From JANYCG01 sp031365665 (lineage in GTDB: Bacteria > Pseudomonadota > Gammaproteobacteria > Burkholderiales > Burkholderiaceae_C): DNA of 64,000 bases. The DNA lies in contig JANLYO010000111.1 of assembly GCA_031365665.1 (NCBI GenBank), positions 1 through 64,000 on the forward strand. Direction: 5' to 3'. Shown piece after piece: positions 16,451 to 23,657 of the stretch. The translations under genes and the position numbers were made by a program. Each line of letters opens with the position of its first letter. The first letter of the stretch is position 1. The notes below the pieces were generated by a model. That model was given only the letters and a program-made list of their open reading frames with translations. It was not told where the DNA came from and did not search any database.

Positions 16451-17629
16451 ATGTCAGACGCCACGCTGAACAATTCACCAGCCCCTGCCCTTCGCATCCT
16501 GCATTTGGAGGATTCGCTGCCGGATCATCTGCTCGCCACGCGCGCCCTGGCCAAAGTCGGCTTGGCTTGCCAGGTGACCCGGGTGGACAAGTTGGCGCAG
16601 TTCGGGCGTTTGTTGCAAGAGGGTGACGGTTTTGACGTGATCCTGGCCGACCACCAGTTGCTTGGATTTACCGCAGTGGATGCCTGGCAGGCCAGCGCCG
16701 GACTTGTGCAGAAACCGCCCTTTATCCTGCTCTCTGGCGCAATTGGCGAACGCGCGGCGGTCGAAGCCATCAAACTGGGTTTTGCCGACTACCTCTCCAA
16801 AAATGACCTGCCCCGTTTGGGCCCCGTGATCCTACGTGCGATGGAAGTCCATCACACCCGGATGGCCAAGGCGCAGGCAGACGCTGATCTGGCTGCCTCT
16901 GAAAAACGTCTGGCCGAATTCTCTGGACACCTGCAACGCGCCATCGAAAAAGAGCGTGCCGCCATCGCCCGCGAGATCCACGATGAGGTGGGCGGCGCAC
17001 TGGCGGCCATCGGTTTTGACTTGGGATGGATCAGCCGCCATAGCGCCGATGCCGTCACACTGGCGCACGCAACGCAGGCCAACGCCATGTTGCAGCAGGC
17101 CATGAGCGCAGCCCAATCCATCATGATGAACCTACGCCCGCCGATTTTGGACCAGGGCCTGGTGGCGGCGCTGGAGTGGCTGTGCAGCGGCTTTGAGAAG
17201 CGCAGCGGCATCCGAACCCTTGTGGCGAGCAGCGCCTATGCGAACTCGGTGGCGCCGCAATACACGCGCGGCGTCGAACTGGTCGCCTACCGCACGGCGC
17301 AGGAAGCCCTGACCAATATTGCCAAACATGCACAAAGCAGCCAGGTCAAAGTGGAACTGTCAGACGCGGGCGGCACCTTGACGCTGGAGATCACCGACAA
17401 CGGTTGCGGCATCAGTGATGCCGCGCGCAACAAGCCGAAGTCTTTCGGGCTCAAGGGTTTGTCTGAACGCGCCCGTGCCGTGGGCGGCTGGCTGGACATC
17501 AGCACCCGCACCGCAGCAACCAGCACCGCAATGCCTGGCACCGCCATCATTCTCTCGGTGCCTTTGGACACGCTGGATTCTGCGTTTCAAGATTCAGTGT
17601 TCCTGCCCGCCGAAGGGTTGTTGCCATGA
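16451..17629 (+). CDS. Hybrid sensor histidine kinase with N-terminal receiver domain
   Basis: A 392-residue soluble kinase with no membrane segment. Residues about 12-135 form a receiver domain with the acid pair LEDS, the likely phosphoacceptor Asp in VILADHQL and the Lys in YLSKND. A coiled-coil-like stretch follows, then HisKA_3 with EREIHDEVGG-type H-box (REIHDEVGGALAAIGFDLG) and a HATPase domain with AQEALTNIAKHAQ, DNGCGI and GLKGLSERA. This is the NarX/UhpB type of kinase. Its stop overlaps the response regulator start (ATGA), so the two act as a pair. An in-frame ATG four codons upstream is also possible. Confidence 0.92.
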   Translation: MSDATLNNSPAPALRILHLEDSLPDHLLATRALAKVGLACQVTRVDKLAQFGRLLQEGDGFDVILADHQLLGFTAVDAWQASAGLVQKPPFILLSGAIGERAAVEAIKLGFADYLSKNDLPRLGPVILRAMEVHHTRMAKAQADADLAASEKRLAEFSGHLQRAIEKERAAIAREIHDEVGGALAAIGFDLGWISRHSADAVTLAHATQANAMLQQAMSAAQSIMMNLRPPILDQGLVAALEWLCSGFEKRSGIRTLVASSAYANSVAPQYTRGVELVAYRTAQEALTNIAKHAQSSQVKVELSDAGGTLTLEITDNGCGISDAARNKPKSFGLKGLSERARAVGGWLDISTRTAATSTAMPGTAIILSVPLDTLDSAFQDSVFLPAEGLLP

Positions 17630-18255
17630 TCCGGGTGATCCTGTGTGACGACCACGCCATATTGCGCCGGGGCATCCGCGACACCCTGAGTGAGGCGGTG
17701 GACATCAAAGTGGTGGCCGAAGCCGCCAGTTATTCCGACGTGCGCGAGGCGCTTCGCCAACACCCTTGCGACGTGTTGCTGCTGGATTTGAACCTGCCCG
17801 GCCGGGGCGGCATGGACGTGTTGGCCAGCGTGCGTGAATCGCACCCGCAAGTGAAGGTGCTGATCGTCTCCATGTACCCGGAAGACCAATACGCCATCCG
17901 CTGCCTCAAGGCGGGTGCGCAGGGTTATGTGAACAAAGGCGGTGACCCTTCCGAGCTTGCCAAAGCGGTTCGCGCAGTGATGCACGGGCGAAAATACGTG
18001 ACGCCGGAAGTCGCGCAGATGTTGGTGGACAACCTCAACACGCCTGCGGACGCCAGCCTGCATGACGCATTGAGTGAACGGGAAATGCAGACGCTGGTGA
18101 AAATCGCCTCGGGCAAACGCCTCGCAGACATCGCCCTGGATTTGATGCTGAGCCCCAAAACCGTGAGCGTCTACCGCTCGCGCCTGCTTGAAAAACTCAA
18201 ACTCACCAACAATGCTGAGTTGACGGTGTACGCGATCCGCAACGGCCTGGTTTAG
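17626..18255 (+). CDS. LuxR/NarL-type response regulator
   Basis: A 209-residue DNA-binding response regulator. The receiver domain has CDDH, the phosphoacceptor in LLLDLNLPGRGGMDV and a conserved Lys in GYVNKGGD. The C-terminal LuxR helix-turn-helix reads LSEREMQTLVKIASGKRLADIA with LMLSPKTVSVYRSRLLEKL. It overlaps the kinase gene by 4 bp and is the likely output of that kinase. It ends 22 bp from the convergent fliN. Target genes are not shown by the sequence. Confidence 0.95.
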   Translation: MIRVILCDDHAILRRGIRDTLSEAVDIKVVAEAASYSDVREALRQHPCDVLLLDLNLPGRGGMDVLASVRESHPQVKVLIVSMYPEDQYAIRCLKAGAQGYVNKGGDPSELAKAVRAVMHGRKYVTPEVAQMLVDNLNTPADASLHDALSEREMQTLVKIASGKRLADIALDLMLSPKTVSVYRSRLLEKLKLTNNAELTVYAIRNGLV

Positions 18256-18276
18256 CCGGGCAGTTGCGCATCTGGA

Positions 18277-18570
18277 TCACATTTTTCCGAGGCGGCCCAA
18301 ACGCTCAGAGGCAGTCACCACGTCGGTCAGGCGGATGCCGAATTTCTCGTTCACCACCACAATTTCCCCCTGGGCAATCAGGTGTCCGTTGACCAGCACA
18401 TCGACCACCTCGCCGGCCATAGTGCCCAGCTCCACCACCGAGCCCGTGCCGAGTTGCAGGATTTGCCGGATCGGCAACTTGGTGCGCCCGAGCTCCACCG
18501 AGAGCTGGACAGGAATGTCCAACACGCGCGTAAGGTCTGGCGTGGGGGCCTGTTTGTCCTGGTCAGCCAT
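18277..18570 (-). CDS. fliN: Flagellar motor switch protein FliN
   Basis: C-ring component that binds FliM and helps rotor switching and export. The 97-residue protein has the SpoA core: RVLDIPVQLSVELGRTKLPI, GSVVELG, VDVLVNGHLIAQGEIVVVNEKFGIRLTD is recognisable across residues about 14-83. It is shorter at the N-terminus than the enterobacterial protein, as is common in betaproteobacteria. The ATG overlaps the fliM stop (TGATG). Last gene of fliT-fliG-fliM-fliN. Confidence 0.95.
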   Translation of the reverse strand: MADQDKQAPTPDLTRVLDIPVQLSVELGRTKLPIRQILQLGTGSVVELGTMAGEVVDVLVNGHLIAQGEIVVVNEKFGIRLTDVVTASERLGRLGKM

Positions 18571-19613
18571 CAGGCCACCGCTCCGTCTTGCGCAGAAGTC
18601 AAAGTCCGCTCGACGCGGATCGCCTGGCGGCCCGACTGCGTTTTCAAACGGCCCTCAAACAGCGGCAGCCCTTCAGGCGTCGCCAGGATCTGCGGCAACT
18701 CCCCCAGCTCGATGAAGTCGCCCGCGCGCAGGGCCAGCAGCCGCGCTACATTGGTAGACACTGGCGCACAATAGGCATGCACCGGCACCTCCAGAGTTTG
18801 CACTTCATGCGTGAGCGCGGGCAGCCAGCGGCGGTCATGTTGCACAAAATCACCCCAAGTGGGCGACTCCAGGACACTGCGGATCGGCGCCAGGCTGGCC
18901 CAGGGCAAGGCCACCGTCAAACGACCCAGCACCTCGCCGATTTGAACTGCAAAAACGCTGACGTGCAGGCGCTCCAAGGCGGTGGCGACGTTGGCTTGGC
19001 GTGCATCCGTCTCCAGGCGGTCCAGCTCGAACGTCAAACCGCCGACACCGCTCCAGGCCTGTGAGCTGGCTGCCATCGCCACGCCCAGCAAGCGCTGAAC
19101 CGCCTGTCGGCCGATGGAGACGAAGCTGCGCGCATCGGGGGTGTTCTGCACCTTGCCGCTGCCGCCATACAGCAGATCGACCACCACATCGGCCAGCGCG
19201 GCGTCGCACACCAAAAGCCCCTGCCCCGCCAGAGGCCGCAAGTTCACGACGGCGCAGCCCGAAGGCACAGGCATTTCGTTTAGAAAATCGCTGTACCGCT
19301 GCGTCTGCAAGGTTTGCAAGGAAATTTCGGCATGCCGCGCCAAGAGGGCAAAGAAGCCGCTGCGCAGCCCGCGCAACAGGCGTTGGTTGACCACCTCCAG
19401 CGCGCCCGAGGGGCCGCGTGCAAGGCGCGGCAGACTCTGCCAATCAAACGCCATCGGCTCGCCAGGCATCATGTCTTGCCCACCGAAGGCACCCAAGCCG
19501 CCCGCCGCCTGACCCGCCGCACCGCCAGTCGCGTCACCGGGCACGCCTGCACCATCCATGCCCTGCATCAAGGCGTCGATCTCGGCCTGCGACAGGATGC
19601 CGGCTTGCGTCAT
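18570..19613 (-). CDS. fliM: Flagellar motor switch protein FliM
   Basis: C-ring protein that receives phospho-CheY. The 347-residue protein keeps the CheY-binding N-terminal peptide (ILSQAEIDALMQG), then a Gly/Ala-rich linker, the FliM middle domain from about residue 50 with LVCDAALADVVVDLLYGGSG, and a C-terminal SpoA domain (VPVHAYCAPVSTNVARLLAL onward). Length is normal. The start overlaps the end of the short fliG by ATGA. Presence of the CheY peptide suggests a switchable motor. Confidence 0.95.
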   Translation of the reverse strand: MTQAGILSQAEIDALMQGMDGAGVPGDATGGAAGQAAGGLGAFGGQDMMPGEPMAFDWQSLPRLARGPSGALEVVNQRLLRGLRSGFFALLARHAEISLQTLQTQRYSDFLNEMPVPSGCAVVNLRPLAGQGLLVCDAALADVVVDLLYGGSGKVQNTPDARSFVSIGRQAVQRLLGVAMAASSQAWSGVGGLTFELDRLETDARQANVATALERLHVSVFAVQIGEVLGRLTVALPWASLAPIRSVLESPTWGDFVQHDRRWLPALTHEVQTLEVPVHAYCAPVSTNVARLLALRAGDFIELGELPQILATPEGLPLFEGRLKTQSGRQAIRVERTLTSAQDGAVA

Positions 19614-20368
19614 GGCCGGGACTCCTGGTCCATCTTGTCCAGGATGCGCTGGGCCAGGGCCGGGTCGGTGCTGTCGATGGACTCCATCACCGAGGCTTCC
19701 ATCTGCGCCCCCAGGCCGCTGAGCAGCAAGGCCGCACGCCGTGCGCCGCTTTGCGCGCCGCTGCGGCGGGCTTCGCGCTCATCCAGCAGGGCCACCAGCA
19801 TGTCGTCGAGCGCCTCGAGCGCCGTCGGGTTGATCGCCTGCGTGCCGGCGATGCGCTGGATGATGTCGGCGCGTTGCCGTGGCGGCACGTTTTGCAACAC
19901 GCGGGTGGCGAGCTCCAGATCAACCAAGGTCAAGATCGCCGCCGCCACCTGCGGGTGCTCAGCCACCAGCAGTTGCACGATGGTCGGCAACTCAGCCCGC
20001 TTGAGGCGCTCCAGGCCGTGCCCCGGCGCGGCGGGCGGGGTGGCAGCCGGCAGATTGCCGTCTTCTGCCAGCGCCAGGTCGGATTCAAATGCCTGCAGGC
20101 CAAAGGCTTGATTGAGCATGCTGCGCACGTAGCGGCTGGAGTCTGACACCAGGCGGCTCTGGCGCGCCGCGAGCTTTTCAAACTCGTCAAAGTTCACGTC
20201 CACCGGGCTTTGCACCACCGGTTTGGCCGTTTGGGCGACTTCGGCTATCGCCACCTTCAACTGCTGCGCCTGTTCGGGCGGCAATTGGCTGAAAATCGAC
20301 GCGGCTTCTTCCTTGCCCAGCAGGAGCATCAGGGCAGCGGCATTGTGAAGCGCGTCGTTGGGGTTCAT
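19610..20368 (-). CDS. fliG: FliG homologue lacking the torque-generating C-terminal domain
   Basis: FliG links FliF to FliM and supplies the charged torque helix. This protein is 252 residues, against about 330 normally. The N-terminal domain (AAALMLLLGKEEAASIFSQL) and the middle domain with the EHPQ motif (VAEHPQVAAAILTL) are intact. The armadillo part continues to DPALAQRILDKMDQESRP and then stops where other FliG proteins go on to the FliG_C domain with the charged residues facing MotA. The stop codon lies inside the fliM start (ATGA), so no downstream remnant exists in this frame. fliT lies 34 bp upstream. Confidence 0.88.
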   Translation of the reverse strand: MNPNDALHNAAALMLLLGKEEAASIFSQLPPEQAQQLKVAIAEVAQTAKPVVQSPVDVNFDEFEKLAARQSRLVSDSSRYVRSMLNQAFGLQAFESDLALAEDGNLPAATPPAAPGHGLERLKRAELPTIVQLLVAEHPQVAAAILTLVDLELATRVLQNVPPRQRADIIQRIAGTQAINPTALEALDDMLVALLDEREARRSGAQSGARRAALLLSGLGAQMEASVMESIDSTDPALAQRILDKMDQESRP

Positions 20369-20402
20369 GAAAGGTTTTGCCGTCCGGGTTCAATGCCTGC
20401 AT

Positions 20403-20735
20403 TCAATGCAACAACTGCGGGCGCCCGGCCCCGGCGGCGAACTGCGCACCTTCGCCCAAGGGCCAAGGCTCGGTAAGGCCGCGTATCTGGGCGTCAACGC
20501 CAAGAATTCGGCGCAGGATGCGCTGCTTTTCCCCTTGTTCAGCACGCGTCAAGCGTGCTTCCATCTCCTCGGGCAAGCTGCTTTGGCGGGCACAGGACTT
20601 GAGCTGCTGGATCAACACTTTGCAATCGTTTTCAATGTCCGCGACACCGCGCCAGTCACCCGCGTGGGCGGCCTGCAACATGCGGCGGCTGCCGTCTTCG
20701 ATGGCCTTGTAGCAGTCAATCAAGCGTGTTGGCAT
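20403..20735 (-). CDS. fliT: FliT-like flagellar export chaperone
   Basis: A 110-residue, mostly helical protein. The layout resembles FliT, the chaperone of the filament cap protein FliD: an N-terminal helix (MPTRLIDCYKAIEDGSRRML), AAHAGDWRGVADIENDCKVLIQQL and a late ILRRILGVDAQIRGLTEPWP. The DWxxxxxxE and DAxIRxLxxPW patterns are the usual FliT marks. The last 18 residues are unlike the family. It precedes fliG by 34 bp in the same direction. FliT proteins can also bind FlhC; flhDC lies just across the divergent gap. Confidence 0.72.
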   Translation of the reverse strand: MPTRLIDCYKAIEDGSRRMLQAAHAGDWRGVADIENDCKVLIQQLKSCARQSSLPEEMEARLTRAEQGEKQRILRRILGVDAQIRGLTEPWPLGEGAQFAAGAGRPQLLH

Positions 20736-20877
20736 GGCAGGCGCAGGCCGGGTCGCGCAGGGCAGGGCGCAGTCGGCTTTGGGTAAGGTTTCATAGTGGC
20801 GCCAAGCATACTGCGGCACAGCGCGGGCGATGGACGGAGTTGTCTGGTAAATACCCGCCAATTCACACCGTCGAAGT

Positions 20878-20900
20878 AACAGCCGCCATGCGCGGCTGTT
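20878..20900. other. Perfect hairpin in the fliT-flhD gap
   Basis: AACAGCCGC and GCGGCTGTT form a 9-bp perfect inverted repeat with a 5-nt loop, about 130 bp before flhD and 143 bp before fliT. No T-run follows on either strand, so it is not an obvious terminator. The rest of the 296-bp divergent gap (20736-21031) shows no other clear element. Confidence 0.6.
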
Positions 20901-21031
20901 GTAGGAATTTGTCTGACACGGCTTGCAGCGTGATTCTGAGGCCTCTTGGGCGCAACTGTGCGCAGAATCAAACGCATCGGCATTCCCGCGAACCACCGTT
21001 GCAGATGCCTTCGATGCCCGAGGAACTTTCC

Positions 21032-21385
21032 ATGAAGAACGAACCGATGAAAAACGAGCAATTGCTGGCGGATATCCGCGAAGCCAATCTCACTTACCTG
21101 ATGTTGGCGCAAAACCTGATCCGCGCCGACCGCGCCGAGTCGCTCTACCGCCTGGGCCTGTCAGAGGACGCGGCGGATCTGATTGCCGGCCTCTCACCCG
21201 CGCAACTTCTCAAAGTCGCCTCGGGCAACCTGCTGCTGTGCCGCATGCGGGTCGATGACGACCTGGTGTGGAACCTGCTCACCAATCATGGCGTGAACGC
21301 GTCTGCGGGCCGCGCCGACAACGACGCCGCCAACAAGCTGCATGCCAGCATCTTGATGGCCGGCCGTTTCGCCGAAGCCCTCTAA
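21032..21385 (+). CDS. flhD: Flagellar transcriptional activator FlhD
   Basis: Partner of FlhC in the FlhD4C2 master activator of flagellar genes. The 117-residue protein carries the FlhD body: LLADIREANLTYLMLAQNLI, DRAESLYRLGLSEDAADLIA, LSPAQLLKVASGNLLLCRMR. The ATG at 21032 follows GAGGAA by 7 nt; a longer open frame upstream has no family likeness. It is followed by flhC after 17 bp. FlhDC as master regulator is typical of Burkholderiales and Enterobacterales. Confidence 0.96.
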   Translation: MKNEPMKNEQLLADIREANLTYLMLAQNLIRADRAESLYRLGLSEDAADLIAGLSPAQLLKVASGNLLLCRMRVDDDLVWNLLTNHGVNASAGRADNDAANKLHASILMAGRFAEAL

Positions 21386-21402
21386 GCGCCCAAGGAAAAC
21401 AC

Positions 21403-21939
21403 ATGGCCAGCAAAAGTGTGTTGAACGATTCGCGACAGGTGGAGCGCGCCGTGGCGCTGATTCAGCTCGGCGCGCGCCTGCAGGTGCTCGAGAGTGAAAC
21501 CGACCTGTCCTACGAGCGCCTGCTGCGCCTCTACAAGGAGGTGGCGGGCCATTCACCGGCCAAGGGCCAACTGCCGTTTTCAACCGACTGGTTTCTGACC
21601 TGGCAGCCCAACATCCACGCCTCGCTGTTCCTCAATATCCACGAATACCTGGGCAAAGCCAGCGCGCTCGAAGACATCGACCTGGTGATGAAAGCCTTCA
21701 AGCTCTATACCGAACAGGTCGAAACCTGCGGCGTCGAACCACTGCTCTCGGTGACGCGCGCCTGGCGGCTGGTCAAGTTCATCGACACACAACTGCTTTC
21801 GTCCACGCAATGCTCCGAATGCGGCGGCCATTTTGTGACCGAGCCCCACACCTTTGCGCGCCACTACGTCTGCGGCCTGTGCGCGCCACCCGCGCGCGCC
21901 GGAAAGGGCGCAGTGGCGGGGGGGATTGTGTTGCATTGA
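21403..21939 (+). CDS. flhC: Flagellar transcriptional activator FlhC
   Basis: DNA-binding partner of FlhD. The 178-residue protein has the zinc-binding cysteines in CSECGGHF and CGLC near the C-terminus, and the FlhC body (AVALIQLGARLQVLESET, LSYERLLRLYKEVAG, STDWFLTWQPNIHASLF). The ATG at 21403 is preceded by AAGGAAAA. It forms an operon with flhD, divergent from fliT-fliG-fliM-fliN, which is a likely regulatory target. Confidence 0.97.
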   Translation: MASKSVLNDSRQVERAVALIQLGARLQVLESETDLSYERLLRLYKEVAGHSPAKGQLPFSTDWFLTWQPNIHASLFLNIHEYLGKASALEDIDLVMKAFKLYTEQVETCGVEPLLSVTRAWRLVKFIDTQLLSSTQCSECGGHFVTEPHTFARHYVCGLCAPPARAGKGAVAGGIVLH

Positions 21940-21995
21940 GGCAAAGCCAGGGCGGGCCTCCACAACTTGCAGATTTTTCCGGTTTCTTCGATAAT

Positions 21996-22334
21996 ATGGT
22001 CATTATGACCAATTTATCACTTCCTCCGGCTACCCCAACGCGTCGCGCCAGCCGTACCAATACATCTGAAAACCATTGGGTGCTGGCCGATGCCAAGGCG
22101 AAGTTCAGCCAGCTCGTGCGCCAGGTGCGCAGCGAGGGGCCGCAACACGTCACCGTGCATGGGCGCGATGAAGTGGTGGTGATCGCCGCCGAAGAGTTCC
22201 GGCGGCTCAAGGGTACGTCTTCCGGGCAAGCGCTGGTGGATGCTTTGCATGCGTCGCCGCACCGGGGCATTGACATTGCGCCAAAACGCTCATCCTCAGG
22301 CTCGCCCATGCCCGTGCGGGACGTCAAGCTGTGA
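21996..22334 (+). CDS. Phd/YefM-type antitoxin
   Basis: A 112-residue antitoxin. The Phd/YefM fold is seen in HWVLADAKAKFSQLVRQV, VTVHGRDEVVVIAAEEFRRL, which binds DNA as a dimer. The C-terminal tail (SPHRGIDIAPKRSSSG) would cover the toxin. A second in-frame ATG at 22005 could be the true start; both overlap a perfect palindrome. The stop overlaps the GTG start of the toxin gene (GTGA), which shows translational coupling. Confidence 0.88.
   Translation: MVIMTNLSLPPATPTRRASRTNTSENHWVLADAKAKFSQLVRQVRSEGPQHVTVHGRDEVVVIAAEEFRRLKGTSSGQALVDALHASPHRGIDIAPKRSSSGSPMPVRDVKL
21997..22011. promoter_or_regulatory. Palindrome over the antitoxin start, likely autoregulatory operator
   Basis: TGGTCAT-T-ATGACCA is a perfect 7-bp inverted repeat that covers both possible start codons of the antitoxin gene. 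Phd-type antitoxins repress their own promoters by binding such palindromes; its use here is inferred. Confidence 0.6.
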
Positions 22335-22765
22335 GCGGCTGGCTGCTCGACACCAACGTCCTCTCCGAACTGCGGCGCCCCCGGCCAGCGCCCAAAGTGG
22401 TGGCCTTCGTTGCAGCGCAGCCGCTGGAACAGATGTATGTCAGCACCGTCACGCTGGCCGAAATCCGCTTCGGCATCGAGCTGGTCGCGGACGCCCCCAA
22501 GCGCGCCGAACTGCACACTTGGCTCACCCACAAAGTGCGCCCGATGTTTGAGCAGCGCATCCTGCCCGTCTCTGAAGACGTGATGTTCAAGTGGCGTCTG
22601 CTTGTAGAGGAAGGCCGCAAGACCGGCCACACCACCCGCGACAAATTGTGGCAGCCCGACCTCATCATCGCCGCCACCGCTCTTCACCACGGCCTGACGG
22701 TGGTGACGCGGGATACGGCGGATTACGCCAAGGCTCGGGTGGAACTGGTGAATCCGTGGGAGTGA
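22331..22765 (+). CDS. PIN-domain ribonuclease toxin, FitB/VapC-like
   Basis: A 144-residue toxin with the PIN nuclease fold. It begins MSGWLLDTNVLSELRRP with the first catalytic Asp, has Glu in VTLAEIRFGIE, and late Asps in QPDLIIAATA and VVTRDTADY, so the acidic active site is complete. LLDTNVLSE is typical of FitB-type toxins, which pair with Phd/FitA-like antitoxins. The GTG start overlaps the antitoxin stop. Confidence 0.92.
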   Translation: MSGWLLDTNVLSELRRPRPAPKVVAFVAAQPLEQMYVSTVTLAEIRFGIELVADAPKRAELHTWLTHKVRPMFEQRILPVSEDVMFKWRLLVEEGRKTGHTTRDKLWQPDLIIAATALHHGLTVVTRDTADYAKARVELVNPWE

Positions 22766-22833
22766 AAAGCAGCCGACCCTGGGGTAGCGCGATTGGCAGC
22801 TTTCGTCGTATGCCGCCGAGAAAACTCAAAATG

Positions 22834-23118
22834 CTACGTAGCAGCCCGTTTTGGAGCCGCCCGCTTGGTGCGGCTTGCTACGGAGCGAGACACATGAGCT
22901 TCCACATAGGAATCGAGCAAACGCCGGATCATCCGCTGGTACTGCGTTTGGTGCTTTGATGCTTCGCCCTTGAAAAAATCAACGCTGCTCTTGCTCAGAG
23001 CCAGCGTGACCTTGACACCTTCTTCACGAAACGCCAGTTCTACCGGTGAAGGCAGAAAATCGGAGATCACCTCCAGCTCGCCCAGCGGCTCATCCGAGTA
23101 AGTTATTTTCTTTGTCAT
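22834..23118 (-). CDS. brnA: BrnA-like CopG-family antitoxin
   Basis: A 94-residue antitoxin. EEGVKVTLALSKSSVDFFK and QYQRMIRRLLDSYVEAH form the ribbon-helix-helix dimer seen in BrnA-type antitoxins. The basic C-terminal tail (SRTKRAAPKRAAT) is unusual for the family. It overlaps the end of the toxin gene by 29 bp, the typical brnT-brnA arrangement. The 3' end overlaps the perfect palindrome TGCTACGTAGCA (22832-22843), a possible weak terminator. Confidence 0.85.
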   Translation of the reverse strand: MTKKITYSDEPLGELEVISDFLPSPVELAFREEGVKVTLALSKSSVDFFKGEASKHQTQYQRMIRRLLDSYVEAHVSRSVASRTKRAAPKRAAT

Positions 23119-23329
23119 AAATCTGCTTTCCTTTGCGCCAGTACCCGGCGCCGATGATGCGGATCAAGTTGCCCCGATAGGTGAACCGAACCGTGAGCAC
23201 GCCACCCTGGACCTTGCCAAAACAGTAGAACCGCTCTTCGGATTCACTGTGCCCAAGGTCTCTGGCGATGACACGATGCAGCTGGCCCCTGACGCGCACT
23301 ATAGCTTCGCAACCTAAACGGTACCCCAC
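23090..23329 (-). CDS. brnT: BrnT-like toxin
   Basis: The frame contains HSESEERFYCFGKVQGG, then LTVRFTYRGNLIRIIGAGYW and KGKQIYDKEN, which match the C-terminal two thirds of BrnT ribonuclease toxins (ExER, RIIxAR-type strands). The usual N-terminal WDPxKxxxNxxKHGV is not seen; instead EIVGYRLGCEAIVRV precedes it. The GTG at 23329 is the nearest plausible start (79 residues), but the frame is open further upstream and the true start is uncertain. It may be a divergent subfamily or a partly decayed gene. Confidence 0.65.
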   Translation of the reverse strand: MGYRLGCEAIVRVRGQLHRVIARDLGHSESEERFYCFGKVQGGVLTVRFTYRGNLIRIIGAGYWRKGKQIYDKENNLLG

Positions 23330-23536
23330 TATCTCATCCTCCAGCCGCCAGGCAATCGCCCCGCCGTCCCGACGATTTGTGGCGCCAGTGGAGCGGTAGC
23401 GAAACGCCTGCGACTTATGAGGAGCGGCGGCGGGGCGCTTGGCTGGTGGCCGACGGCCTGTAAAGAAGAAGGCCGGAACCAACCGACCAGTGTCTCCAAG
23501 CCTTTTTCCTATCGCGCAAGCCGTCAAGGCAATTAC

Positions 23537-23657
23537 GAATACTACTATTTATATAGCAAATTACTTAATAAACACGAGGGCTGCATGCCAATTTCTTTAA
23601 ACACTACCCCTGAAAACGGCAGGACAGCCCCAATCATACCCAAATTGGGGTTTTAAG
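23537..23657 (+). repeat. Dispersed 121-bp intergenic repeat, copy C with right end inverted
   Basis: The left part matches other copies (TATAGCAAATTACTTAATAA, then ACACG). The last 27 bp (23631-23657) match the right-end module in the opposite orientation (AATCATACCCAAATTGGGG), while the total length of 121 bp is kept. The mocR stop codon lies inside the last bases. The rest of the 323-bp gap from 23330 to 23652 shows nothing else clear. Confidence 0.8.

Noticed and set aside
22832..22843. Palindrome TGCTACGTAGCA at the brnA 3' end as another copy of the dispersed repeat
   Set aside because: Only the hairpin tips match; the core and right end are absent.
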